Shown here in pieces: positions 37,701-50,062 of a DNA stretch of 64,000 nucleotides. Origin of the DNA: Tomocerus qinae (lineage: Eukaryota; Arthropoda; Collembola; Entomobryomorpha; Tomoceridae). Each line of letters starts with the position of its first letter. Position 1 is the stretch's first letter. The notes under the pieces are model-generated. The model searched no databases. It worked only from the letters and a program-made list of their open reading frames with translations, and was not told where the DNA came from. Where the stretch lies: the NCBI GenBank assembly GCA_020055645.1, contig CM034549.1, positions 1,798,001 to 1,862,000 on the forward strand. The letters are read 5' to 3'. The translations under genes and the position numbers were made by a program.

Positions 37701-40700
37701 AGCAGTTGTATTTTTTTAAAGAAAAATAGACTTTTTATCCGTCTTATTAAATACACATAATTATGGCGATTATCATGATTAGCAATTGAGTTAAGTGATT
37801 TTGCTACGTAATAAGAACCATCTCAATTAATTACTGATAGGGACCGACAAAAATTATCATAAAAGAATTAGAAATGGTATTTGAGTCATAATGTTCCTGC
37901 TAAACGCAATTCTACGCAAAAGTATTCCCGCTGCGTGGTTGTAGACTTTACCTGCATCTTTATCAGTGTTCCTTATCGTCAATGTTATGTTACTGTGTAC
38001 GTGATGTTCTGTATTATAGTTCTACTATCTTTCCCCACTCGCTCGTATAACTCTTCAGTGAAATTTCTTTTGATTATTTATTATGTTAAACGGTTCATAA
38101 AAGTGCATTTTAGCCAGAGGTTATTACATTAGTGTTATATACATGTCTTAACGTTCACTAATTGCAAGCAGCTGTGCTAATCGTGTAATTGTGTTTGTTC
38201 GATTGTTAATTTCATGAAGCAGTGGCGATACCCAATAGAGTATCTGTACTAATTGAGATATTTGTGCAGTTAGTTAAGTACATTCTGCAGAGTACACGAA
38301 TACTTACAAGGAGCTTAAAAAATGAAAATGAAATTAACAAGAGAGATCTCACATTACTAATAACTTAATTCATTCAGAGTGTAAATAGTAATAAATAAAA
38401 AAGAGGAGCAAGATCGCGTCTAACCAGAGCAGAGCTTAACGCATGCAGACTCGCTCACTCACAATAACAATCAGCCCCATTTCAGTCAGCCTCCCTTTCC
38501 TTATTAATTTTTTGTGGTGAGCATTAACACACTCCTTTTTAATATAGAAATTGAAACGGCGCTATGTTTTGCTGTGGAAAAGTAACAATAAAGCTGTTTT
38601 TTGCTTTACGAGCAACAGGAATACAGATTACAAGCCTTTCTACTCTACTTATCTTATCTATGGACATATCGATGCTAGTTACAGTAAAGACGTATTGTTT
38701 AGCTACTCGCCCATTAAAACAGCGACCTACGTATCCGTGAGCAACTAACTACTTAATTACAAGCAGTAAATAATAATAATAAACAGACACTAGTCGCTGC
38801 TTTTACTCTTTAGTCTGTCCTCAGTCAGACTTGGTTGGCTGAGTAGTGAAGGGACGCATCTACACGCTACTATTTACAGATGAAAAACAATCAATAGAAA
38901 TGAAAACAGCGATAGACACGCTTTAGTTACATTTTAATCACAAACCTCTCTTCTTCGTTGAGCATTAATGATCATGACACTCAAAGTCATTTTTGTGCTC
39001 TGCCTATTTTGTAATTCATATGCATTAAACAAAGCTGCTTACGTACTTAATGCAGATAGAATAATTATTATGTATATCTCATTCTTATTCCTACCATCTG
39101 AAGATTACGAGACCCGGAAAGGAAAGATTTACTCATGAACTTTGGTGGTTAAACATACATCAGCAGACATTTATATCATAAATAACTAACATAATGGAAC
39201 GGAATCTCAATTGCATGATTTATAATGGGGGTTGATTATTTATTACATAACATTGATTCGTCACAGCTCGCATTGCCTGCACTATCCCGCACTGCTACAT
39301 CATCTATATAAATCTCTCTAAGTAAACCCTAAACAAAAATGAACCACTCCTTAAAATATTTGATAGTACACTTGTCAACATAATTCCATTGGACAACTGC
39401 CTCTAGTAAATGAGTGTTTTTTTGGATTTTGAGGAAGATTATCTGACTATAAAGAATCTCAGTCGTCCTTCTCTCATAGGCCTTTTTCTCGTAATATTCG
39501 TCTTACAAACTGGACTGAAGCTACTCTTACTATGTACACTGCGCTGGTATATAAATGATGAAATTAAAATTCCTCAATAAATAATAATAATTTTCTTGGG
39601 TTATTGTTTTTCATCTACTTGTTTAATGTCTAAATCCCTGTGGTCGACTCCACGCTATGTACGAATCTGTACATGATTTTCAGTTTAGCAGACAGGGAAG
39701 GAACCCATATGATTTGGTAGACAGGATATCGCGATGACATCTCAGTGCCATTACCAGATCAGTGCATTTCGTATGTATGCTTGTCTTCAAATGTCCGTGT
39801 GTGTGTAATAATTAATGGTACGGCTAAAAGAGTATAGGAGATGTTTATTAGAGTTCCGAAGTTGTGTCGAATTGTATCTATTTCTTGGTTTCTCCAGTTG
39901 TGAGTGAAGTCCATTGAATCGAATTGAATTGAATGGGCCAAGTTGTTGAAGTGATTATTTATTTATGAGAGTTCGTGTGCACATTTATCTTCCATTGTAG
40001 TTTCGCATTGTCTGCCGTGTCAAAGCCAAACCAAAGATCTTCATTCCCTCAGGGAGGGTGTGGCGGATATCTCTATTTATTCTCTTTCTTGTCAGCCAAA
40101 CTCAACTTTTCTAAACTAACAATATCATGTAGGCAAGCGAATTATAACAAACGATCCGCATGTTTCTTTTTCTCCCTTTCAGTTAAGTGTACACCTATTG
40201 CATATAGGTATACCAACAGATACATTATTAGTGCATTTCCTATACAAAATCTCGTGGGCAGTTTTAGTTGGACGTTACAAACTGTGGGAAAACTCTCTTC
40301 CTACTTAAATTCTGCATCGGATATTTGGTTGGTTCATTATGAATTATGTATTTACATTCCAGCAATAAAAACGGAAATTCTTCAGAGATTGGGCATTATT
40401 TACATAATTTTCCATTAGGACGCATAGCTATCTTGTCAGAGGAACAGGACAGGCTGGACCTGTGTGGATTTAATTGGCAATAAATTTCATTTCCCTTGTT
40501 TGTCATGGAAATTTTCGGCTAGAACGGTTAAGCTTTCGATGAAAGGAAATAAAGATGTATGGACAGAATGGACGTAAGAACTCTTTTTTTCGATTACTAG
40601 AATTACTAGTGCATACTAGTATGAAGAAATATGAGAAGATGAAAAGTAGCAGTTGCAATTAAGTCACAGTGGAGTGGAGATGCAGTCATTTGTTATTAAG

Positions 40701-43700
40701 TGTAGCCTCCACTGTCTATAAGCATGTAATATTGATGTCCGTATACGTATGTATGCCATCTTATAAGTTTGGTCTAAAAACTGCATGGCTAATGAATATC
40801 TACGTTTTCATTTAACTTTTTGTTCAGATTTTTGGTATTCTGATCAGCAGACAAGCATACTAAATGATAAGGAGTATTAGGTAGACTGGGAAAGTGTTAT
40901 AGGAAGTCCTAGAAAATAATATTTAGTTGGATACAATTTTTTTCACGTTGAAATGTATGGATAGGGAAGGAGTTGCATTGAAATTATAGTTTAGCAGTTT
41001 ATGTTATGTAAAGTAGTAGGTAGGTAAATGTTTTCGTTGTTTACGCACAAAAGATGAGTTAGGAGGGAACAACGACCTTCAAGGACGAGCGCTGAACTTT
41101 CCTTGCGGTTTTTACATCAACATATCCGTGCCGTGGCAGCCAACGCAGATTCACTCACAGATCTGTTCCTATCCACCAGTCATGAATTATGCAACAGTCG
41201 AGAAAAGATTAGTCTTCCCTTACCTTTTTTGCAGTTATTCCCTACATATAAGTACCTAGACAAACACATGGCATCATCTATGCATGCATTCCCATGGTCT
41301 CGTTTGATCATTTATTTGTCCATGATTTCGTTTTTCTGCTAATCATTTTGCTCTGGATTTTCCTTCCAGATTTTCTTTGGCAATTTTTGCTTAATTAATG
41401 CTTATAGCAAATGAATGTGTCTTATTACTAAAGGTGTCTTCTTTCGTTGTTAAATTAAATGCGTAAGTTGAATATCATTGATTTTGAATAAGATTAAGAA
41501 TAAAGTAATATTGTATTGCGTATCAATATTGACTTATAGTAGGCACAGTGCAGTTACGTTTACTTCTAGCACCTTTGTTATTGAAATTCGCATTAGTCGA
41601 AGTTAAATGACTAACTAACTGGACACAAAATTTTCGTATAACGGTTTTGCTGTCATAACATATTTTATGGTTAGCATAAGGGCTAAAAATAAAAATGACT
41701 GATCTGTTGATTTGTGTTAGAGTAGGATCGGTCAGCCTGGTCAGGGTCAAAGCACTTGTTTTTCAATCGTGTAATTTTGCAGCGTTCAAATGTTTACAAC
41801 TTATTTTTGTGGTTTCAAGATCTGCATAAACATCAATCACAAAACCGTTACTAAAGTACACGAATGTGCTACGAAACTATTTTTGTGCAAAACTAACTGC
41901 AGTGAGCATTTTGTTGTAATAACGGTTATTGGATGTCCGTTTTACATATTTAGCTGTAGGAACATTTACTGTAAGGTCAGTAAAAATGCTCTTTGAATTG
42001 TTTGGCTGAGTTTGATGTATTATTATTGCATAAAGGAAGGAGATTATAAACATTTTGCTAATGTACTGTTGTTTACGTTATTATCCTTTTGGTGATTCTT
42101 ATACCTTGTACTGACACAAAGGACATACAGATACTAGTATGGATACTCTACGCTTTCTTTAGAAATTTTCTACTATCAGTTCTCAATGAAATCTTCCTGT
42201 AGTGGACTAGAAAGTTTACTTGTTCTAGATCCGAATGTTGCATAAAGGATGTCTTAGAACTGGACAATGTAGTAAGTCAAAGGAAAGTTTTCCGACGCTT
42301 TTGTGCTGTTCAAAAGATTCTTTGTACTTTGGGTGTACAGCAGCATATGTTCCATGATTCGAGTAGAAGATCCCACAGGATGAGGATTAGCGTCCTCCCT
42401 ATTCGATAAAAGAAATTTTATGAGGCTAGTGCAATGACAATGATCAGACCCATTTGATGCTTTAGTTACCACATTTGCACTTAGGAGAAAATGAGGCACA
42501 ACTGCACAAACAATGTGATTCTGCAGTGTGCATCTGTAAATTGACTTAGCCTTCAGTAGTATAGAATAAAAATGTGATAATATAAGGTTTAGAGTTACGA
42601 GTTCCTTCTTCAGAGGAGGGCTGTTAAGCTGCATTGGATATGGACTAGAATTAGAAAACCAAACAGAAGGACTTTGACTTGTTGGACGTTGTTATGAAAT
42701 GCATACAAACACAAACAGGTATGGACTCTGTTTATAACCAGAAGTCCTAAATTCTCTAACGACAAAGTGAACATTTCCATTTTACGAGTCTTCCTTGAAA
42801 TAAAGTATTTTTAGAATTCTGTTGCATTCTGTTGTGTAAAGGAAAAATATGTTATTGTGCACGTTGAGTGAGTCAAGTCAAGTATGCTAGGAATACAGAC
42901 CACATACACTTCAGGTGAGTTCAAAGAAACAGACGTAAATGGAATGACCATGCCAAAGAAGTTGAGGTGACAGGACAGAGTTACCAAAGCCAAGTCACAG
43001 CAAAGGAAGGAAAGAAAGAAATGGAACATTCGTTATAGTCTACCTCCAACTTAAATCACAGATGCACACAGATAATGTAATGAATAAGTATATTTACCTG
43101 TTCTGGCTGTAATAACTCGTTCTATATAACACTCCACATGTCGATATACCACCTCACTCACTCGCCGAGATCTCCCACTACTTGGCTTGGCTGCATTTGC
43201 ATGATAAATTGTTACATACCTTATGCTTAGTTAGCATTTTATTCAGCTGTTAAAAGTAAAACCATTTACATTAGTTGATATTATATCCACACAGAATATC
43301 AACTAAATACTCCAAGAGTTAAATTTAGTTAAGTAACTATTTGCATTTTGTGGTCTACTATTTATTATAGCTGCAATACAATGCCTACCTATAATAATAT
43401 AAGTTATAGGATAATAGCAGGTATAAAATAGCATAAAATTACTATGTCTCTGGTGCTTATAGCTATAAACTCTAAATATAAGCACTTTTATTACTTTTAT
43501 TACCTTTTCGTATTTGTACGCAGTCTGCTCAGACATTGTCGTCATACACTTACGCATATAAGTAGATGCTAAGTATTGGAGTCTCTTGTTAGCCTCATGC
43601 TTCAAGAATATTCGAAAAGGTACATGCAGCTCGGTATTTTGATAATGGGCTCATCGTCAGTGTAGCTTGTCTGGCATTTACTGAAAATGAATGCATAATG

Positions 43701-43975
43701 CAAGATAATAAAAACAGCCGCTTGACACGTGAAAGTTCTCTAGAATTATTGGGAAAACATTTAATAAGGAATATTTACACGGTAAAGTGCTACAAAACAA
43801 AGTTGATGAAATGCTAAAGAAAGACTACAATTAGAGACTTCAGAGAATTCTCCAACACCTAATTACTAGTGACGTTATTATACCTTTTACCCCCTTTTAA
43901 CAAGAACATGCAGTCGGCACTTTGTCATCGTCAAGTCGGAATAATAAAATGTAGTGACGCATTTTTTATATTCAG
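31726..43975. other. non-coding stretch, nothing firmly recognised
   Basis: About 12 kb, AT-rich. Visible items are an AAAGCGAA-rich purine patch near 32035-32165, inverted TTAATTAATTAAT blocks at 32419-32460, and scattered open frames of chance length (the longest, 39975-40418, has no known domain). If the exon-like pieces at 31682 and 43976 belonged together this would be one intron. Confidence 0.4.
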
Positions 43976-44093
43976 AATTTATTGTGATTTGATGGGTCTT
44001 GAAGAAATATCGAGACTCGGCAGTAATCTGACCGGGATGTGTGAATGGGAGAGAGCCAAGACAGGTGAAGCCAATCTGAAAGAGAACTACTGA
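43976..44093 (+). CDS. possible terminal coding exon of an unidentified gene
   Basis: Behind a strong acceptor (gcattttttatattcag, AG at 43974-43975) a frame of 38 codons runs to TGA at 44091-44093. It includes IYCDLMGLEEISRLG and ends with ANLKENY. GC content of this stretch is well above its flanks. An AATAAA lies at 44178-44183, about 85 bases after the stop, as expected for a short 3' UTR. The product is not recognised and upstream exons are not established. The open frame also extends upstream of the acceptor, so this could be chance. Confidence 0.22.
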
Positions 44094-44183
44094 GTACTGT
44101 CTAATGTCACTTACATTTCAAATTCATGCTTTGTTACTATTGTGCAATGTGCAATGCTTTCAAATGAACAACTGTACAATAAA

Positions 44184-47100
44184 TAATTCAAAATATTCTT
44201 AAATTCTAATGAATGTCGCATTTTTGACTCAGCGACGACATCTTCCTCGTTTCCTATTCACTCCTCTCTTACAAAACGTTTTCTACGATAACATTCATTG
44301 TTATGGTCTCATTGTTTGGCAAGCACAGAAAAGGATGTAATGTAAGGGTAAATCTGTTAGTTTAATATTACTCAACTATTCAATCAGGCACCTGTTAAGT
44401 AACTTTAGAATTATTGTGCTTACTATTTCATTATTTCTTTTAAGTGAAAGAAATAAAAAGTTGACAATTTTTATTTTTATATGCAATTGGTATTGCATTT
44501 TAGTTCGCCATTTGAAACAGACTAATATTAATGGCTGAATCCCTCCTGAACTCTGGACTGTGAATCATGTACACTTAAACATGACATAAAAATAAATGAA
44601 ATCGGGATTAATATGCGTACAATGTTCTGCTTTGTATTATTACTGTTGAATGTTAGTGAATGAAAAGATTCCAATTTCCCCCATAGTCAACTTTACAATA
44701 AATCCACCAAAGATTTGCAACAATCACTTTATCTATTCTCAAATTATTTTGCAAAGGGAGCGACTGCTAGGGTATAGCCGTACTAATCAATTTAGGAGTT
44801 CAACTCGATGAGTTGAAAATTGTTAACAATTTCTCTAGAAGCTTTTTTGTGTAATTGAACAGCGTTTTTTATCACAAACTGCAGACAGGCTAAGCGAAGT
44901 TTTCAAAATATCAATTAGTATTAGAGTAAATTGTTTTTAGCAAAGTTACAGCTGAAACAGGTTGGGATTAGGAGTCTCAAGAAATTTTATGTAAGCTTAG
45001 TTGCTTGCTATAATTTACAATATCTATTAAGTCGTTCTCGAAAAATTAGCATTTTTATTGTTTAGTTTAGAAGAAGTCAAAATTTGTTACAAACAACAAG
45101 ATCGATAATTACTATAATGACTTTACTAGTGCATTTCGCTGGTCAACCAAAGCTTAGTTTAGTATAGCCATAGATATTCACGAACAATATGAACTAGAAA
45201 ATTTCTATTTGGCCGGTTAACTTGAAGTGAACATCAAAATGGTCTCGCTCTTAGCAATTTTGATTGAAGAGTGACAGCGCGATTAAGAAACGCATAATAT
45301 AATAATAACCAAACAAGAATGTACGAAGAAAAAGTAGAAAAGATCATGAGAATTAGTAGCGATATATGTGGCTCAGAAATTAATGAGTTTTACAATTTAC
45401 GCATTATCAAAGACGTTTTTTACTTGCAAATGATAGGAGAGGAAGCTGTACTGAATTTGTTATTGTCATGATGTAAATAGTAGTCGCAGTAGGTAAGGCT
45501 CTGAAGGTAGGGAGTCTTTCCATGCACAAGCTGAGTTGGGAGATGAAAATTGGAAATCGCTTTAATCTAATCCTTATAGTAGAGAGGAGTGTGTTCACTC
45601 GGCTTATTAAATAAACCAAGCTGCGTTTTGTATACGGACACTTTTAAACGTGTCGTCATGTTTCTGATTGACTTGGAGCGAAAATTAGCGAATTACAGAT
45701 AAAAGACTTCACTGCATTTAATGGGAAGAAAAGTAGAAAGCAGGTTAGAAGGAAGGATGGGAATTAAATTACTTTGATTTTCTGTATTTGCTGTTTGCTT
45801 TTTCTATGTCAGTGTAATTTATATAGCCTGGTAGGCAAAAGGCAGACAGCTGCTGTTTATAAGTGCATAAACTGACCGGAAGGAATGGAGCGGATTAATT
45901 TCTATTTACCTATGCAAAATCATCTGAATTTTCTTGAAAGAACAAGTGCACTATGTTACTGACGAGAAACTTCAAAATAGGCATTCCTCTCAAAATGCAG
46001 ACACGCCATTAAGGTGTGTGAGATTGCCCTAGTTCTGTGACTGAAATATGTGTTCCTAATAGAAATGTACACACAAACAATCTCAGGGTGTTTTACCATA
46101 CTAAATAAGTAGTGTGCATAGATCCCACCCTTTTGTTCAGTGTAATATCCTTAATTAATTAGGGCTCTTTAGCAACGTTGCATATTGGAAATAAAGCTCA
46201 TTAATAATTTGGCCCAATTTGGAAATGTTGCATATACAAGGAATTAAGTACGTATCTTCACAAATTTTCTATACTGTATAAAACAAAAAATTGGAAATTT
46301 TGTTCGGAAATTTGGTGAGGGTCCAAGACTCGTGTAGAGATTTGGCATTGGTAGAAAGATTAGGGTTGATAGTGTGCTTTGTAATTGAAACGTAGTATTC
46401 ATACATGTAAAGGATCATTATCATAAGTTACAAGTACTTAATACAATTTGGCTTCTAGTATAATGAATATACGATAATTGTTGCCTTGTTGGTTTGGTGC
46501 TCCAAGTAGTCTGTAAGAGAAACTGAAGCAATGAAATCAAAGTTTTGGAGAAATTCAAAGGATTTATTTATACTTTTTACTGCCTTGCCTGAAGTGAAGT
46601 GTGTCCAAAGAGTCTAAAGGAAATCCCTTTCCTAAACTAACCCACCACATTACGTACAAATGCCACAAATAAACTAACAATGTTTATTAGTCCAATTCTA
46701 AATTTAGATTTCATCAATTGACGTTTTCCCAAATTCCATAAAAATGACGAAATTGAAAGAAAGACAAACATACAGAATTCCCAGTAATTTAGAGGATGAT
46801 AATGCAAACAACCGAGAGCACCTTGACTTACATTCCCTTTTCCATTCCAAATTACGTGAATCACTGCATTTGATGGATGTGCTTACTCACAGATTATAAG
46901 TGTGTGGATATTTTGTTTGTCTTCTATTTATGTTTTCCTTTGAGTGTCCTATGCACAACAAACAGCACTACAACAGATACTCATTAAATATCCACATTTT
47001 ATAAAAAATCTAGATGTGAGTACTGTGACTAGCTTAACTCTTCAGTATTATTGAGTCTATATAATTAGGTATGCAGCTTTTCCCAAAGAAAATGAAACTG

Positions 47101-49766
47101 CGACTAAAAATCACGATAGTAGGTATATTATAAGAAACTTGTGCTGCGTAAGACAATAGAGCACACATGCTACGCAATACTTTGAACGAATGCTACTCAT
47201 AGCATAATTTCCGCAGCCACACGCAATAACACACAATTTTATGAGGATATTAGTAGAGACCGTCCTAAAAAATGATTCGACCGCAGAAAACACATTCATA
47301 CAACACTAAAGACTATGACAGAGAGCAGAGACGATAGTTTTGCAAGAGCGTTAAGTGATAAATACAACTAAAGGAAATTCAAATAAATGTCAAACTCTTA
47401 ATTATAGTTTTTTAGGTCAAGGTCTACTATCTTGAATTTATGTCAACGAAAAATTGAAATAGTTTAGCTTCTTATCATGGTACAATAAAGATCAATCCTG
47501 ACCCCAAAGGATCAAATAGACAAGTTTCAGTTTGATGGAACTGTATGTGTTAACAAAGTTTACACTGCAAGAAATTGTAACAGCTGCTAATCCTCAGAAA
47601 CTCCGGGAGATATTTTGTAATAGAGCTGGCGCAATTTATCAAAACATTTTTAGTATTTCGTAATATCTAGCCAAAGCTTATTGCTTACATTTTTGTGAAA
47701 TTCAAAAGTACTGGGGGCTAACGGCACTCTGGGCATTGTCATAAAGCGAGATTGTTTACTGACGACATAGTTGAGTTACATCGTTTTATTCGTTTTCTTA
47801 GTACTACTGGTATATTATGGCATACTGCTACTATCTCTCTTTTGAGGTACTGTATGTTACTTCCCTCGTTCTAGTTCGACTCGATTTACTCTTTTAGAAT
47901 ATTTTTTGCGCAAAAATTAACTCAGGATGATATTCCAAAAACGTGGATTACAAATTGCGGTAAGTATAATACCTAAGTGAACGATATGATGATAATATAG
48001 GAAATGTTGCACTTAGAAAAGAATTATTCTAGCATAATATGCCTCCTTAAATGCTATTTGCTTTGTATAACGCTTTAAGTTGCTAGTGTGGGTTTCAATT
48101 AAATCTGATCTAAATTGGTGTATCCAAATGCCAGATGACTGGTGTATAGTCCAATTTAATTCTTTAATGCATTTGGTACGTAATACTTGAAGAGAGTGAC
48201 TAAATATTTCTGCCATTACGTTGTTTGTTTTGAGCGATGAGACGGATTTCACTATTTGAGCGTATAATGATTTTATATTTGAGAGTATTCGTGCCGTAGA
48301 CACGGCGTGAGTTACTCTGTGGTCCACAAATTATATTATGAGCCATCTGAATATTAAACCAGATCAGATCAAACATTATGAATATGTACAGGTACATGCC
48401 ATTTAGATAATTGCAGCAAAGAATTTTTGGCGTTAAGTTGATCGGTAATAAAATAATTGTTATGTTCAATTCATGAATGCGGACGACAGAGCCTGAGGAG
48501 AATGAGTAGTGAATGCATCACACTTGCATATGGAATTCTGAACTACTTTATTTCATTCTGTACTACATCTCAATTTATAGGAATTGTTAAGTGCTTGTAG
48601 TCGCGAATTGAATGTAAAAATGTAAATAATAATTGTTTTTACAACGTAACGAAATAATGTGTCGGTGTGTTTTTGTTTGGCTGTTTGTCTTCCTGTATTG
48701 ATCGGCAATTCTAAAACAAGACTGAGCACAACATTAAAGAGCGGACAAGTTTTTATTGAACAATTGTTGAGCTTTATTATTTCGAATTACACAATATATA
48801 GTAGCAGCGGAGTAGTGGCGAAGAGGAGGTTTGGCTCTGATCTGTGATTAATACGAAGGGAATGTATAAATGTGCAAAGGCGTTTGCATCTTTTCATTCC
48901 TTTTTAAGTGCTGCATTTGCATTGTGTTAATGTTGCCATTTCTTTTGTTATATTTGTAACTAAATCAGATAAATTGTATTTACAGAACAAAGTGTTTCGC
49001 TCGTAGAGTTGGGGCTTAAAGAGGACAGAAATAAATGCATCACGAATATTGTGTCATTTTAAATTGACGTGACATGACAAGATGGATTTGTACGCAATTT
49101 GTTTATCGACTATGACTGTGGACTACAAAAAAATTTCTTGGCCGTTAATTGAATTAATTTCGTTTGCTCGATGAGAATACTCAATCACGCTACGGAAACT
49201 CTCGTTCTTAAATTGAAACGCATTATTTGTAAATAGATACACCTGGTGCGATATCATGAGAGGAATTTTCCCAATCCAATTCCAGTATCTACAAAATCTG
49301 TAAAACCTGCATTCGAATTGTTGTAATGCTCACAATACATTTTACAATCGGCACACAGATATTCATAAGTATGCAATTGTGTTGCCAATATTGTCGCTGG
49401 TTTTTAATTATAAGGTAGAATGATGAAGAACTCGCCACAGACTATTTGGTAATTGATGAGAAGAAAGTTTTTGTGTACGTGGATGTGTTCCCGTTACACA
49501 ATGTACCTAAGTAGTAAGTAGGTAAACCAATTGAAAGAATTCTTGTGCATAATCAACTGATATTGCGGTCTTCTCTGAAGTTGTGGTACTTTACTCTTTA
49601 CTAAGCAGCTGATGATTCAATTGAAAAAACAATCCTTCGTTATTCTAGAGTCATTTACTATCACAAGAACATCAACGGACAGAAAAAGTGAACTACTTAA
49701 AGCTGCTTCGCGTGGACAGCAATTTGTTGTTTATTTTTGGCACAGTTCACGTACACAAAGACATCC
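44184..49766. other. non-coding stretch, nothing recognised
   Basis: About 5.6 kb of AT-rich sequence. Open frames on both strands (for example 48013-48327 on the complement, which lacks a start ATG) are within chance length and show no family signature. No repeats above simple-sequence level were noticed. Confidence 0.45.
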
Positions 49767-49774
49767 CTTTTACA
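49767..49774 (+). repeat. target-site duplication, left copy
   Basis: CTTTTACA directly abutting the left end of the MITE; identical to 50055-50062. Confidence 0.88.
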
Positions 49775-50054
49775 CATAGGCGTCGGAACGTAATTTATCT
49801 AGGGGGGACAAAATGGCCTCTTCAGAAAGGGTGGGGGGCACCAAGATAATAAAATATTGATAAAACGAAAACATATTCGCGCGGAGCGCGAAAAATTTTT
49901 GGATTTTTAACCTTTTTTGACAAAAAAATCGCCTTTTCTGGTACTTATGTAATTTTAGTTTGGTTTCTGGAACATTTTTATGGGGACATGTCCCTCCTGG
50001 CCTTATTCTAGGGGGGACATTGTCCCCCCTGTCCCCCCGGTTCCGACGCCTATG
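49775..50054. mobile_element. hAT-like MITE with perfect terminal repeats and 8-bp target duplication
   Basis: CATAGGCGTCGGAAC (49775-49789) is the exact reverse complement of 50040-50054. The element is flanked by a perfect direct repeat CTTTTACA (49767-49774 and 50055-50062). Eight-base duplications are characteristic of hAT transposons (also of P elements). The 280-bp body has no ORF. It carries poly-G and poly-C stretches just inside the ends (CTAGGGGGGACA near 49800 and again near 50009, CCCCCCTGTCCCCCC near 50024) and an internal perfect hairpin TTCGCGC-GGA-GCGCGAA at 49878-49894. The intact ends and duplication suggest a fairly recent insertion. Confidence 0.9.
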
Positions 50055-50062
50055 CTTTTACA
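50055..50062 (+). repeat. target-site duplication, right copy
   Basis: CTTTTACA directly abutting the right end of the MITE; identical to 49767-49774. Confidence 0.88.

Noticed and set aside
39975..40418. 147-codon open frame on the + strand
   Set aside because: Begins at a non-ATG codon, is rich in Phe, Tyr, Ile as expected from translated AT-rich DNA, and shows no recognisable family.
41781..41855. Short frame after ttttgcag resembling a terminal exon
   Set aside because: Only about 23 codons, overlapping a longer unrelated frame; nothing else supports it.
42254..42634. 126-codon open frame on the complement
   Set aside because: No family signature; length within chance range.
48013..48327. 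104-codon helical-looking frame on the complement
   Set aside because: Starts at GTG after a stop, with no upstream ATG or good acceptor, and no domain recognised.
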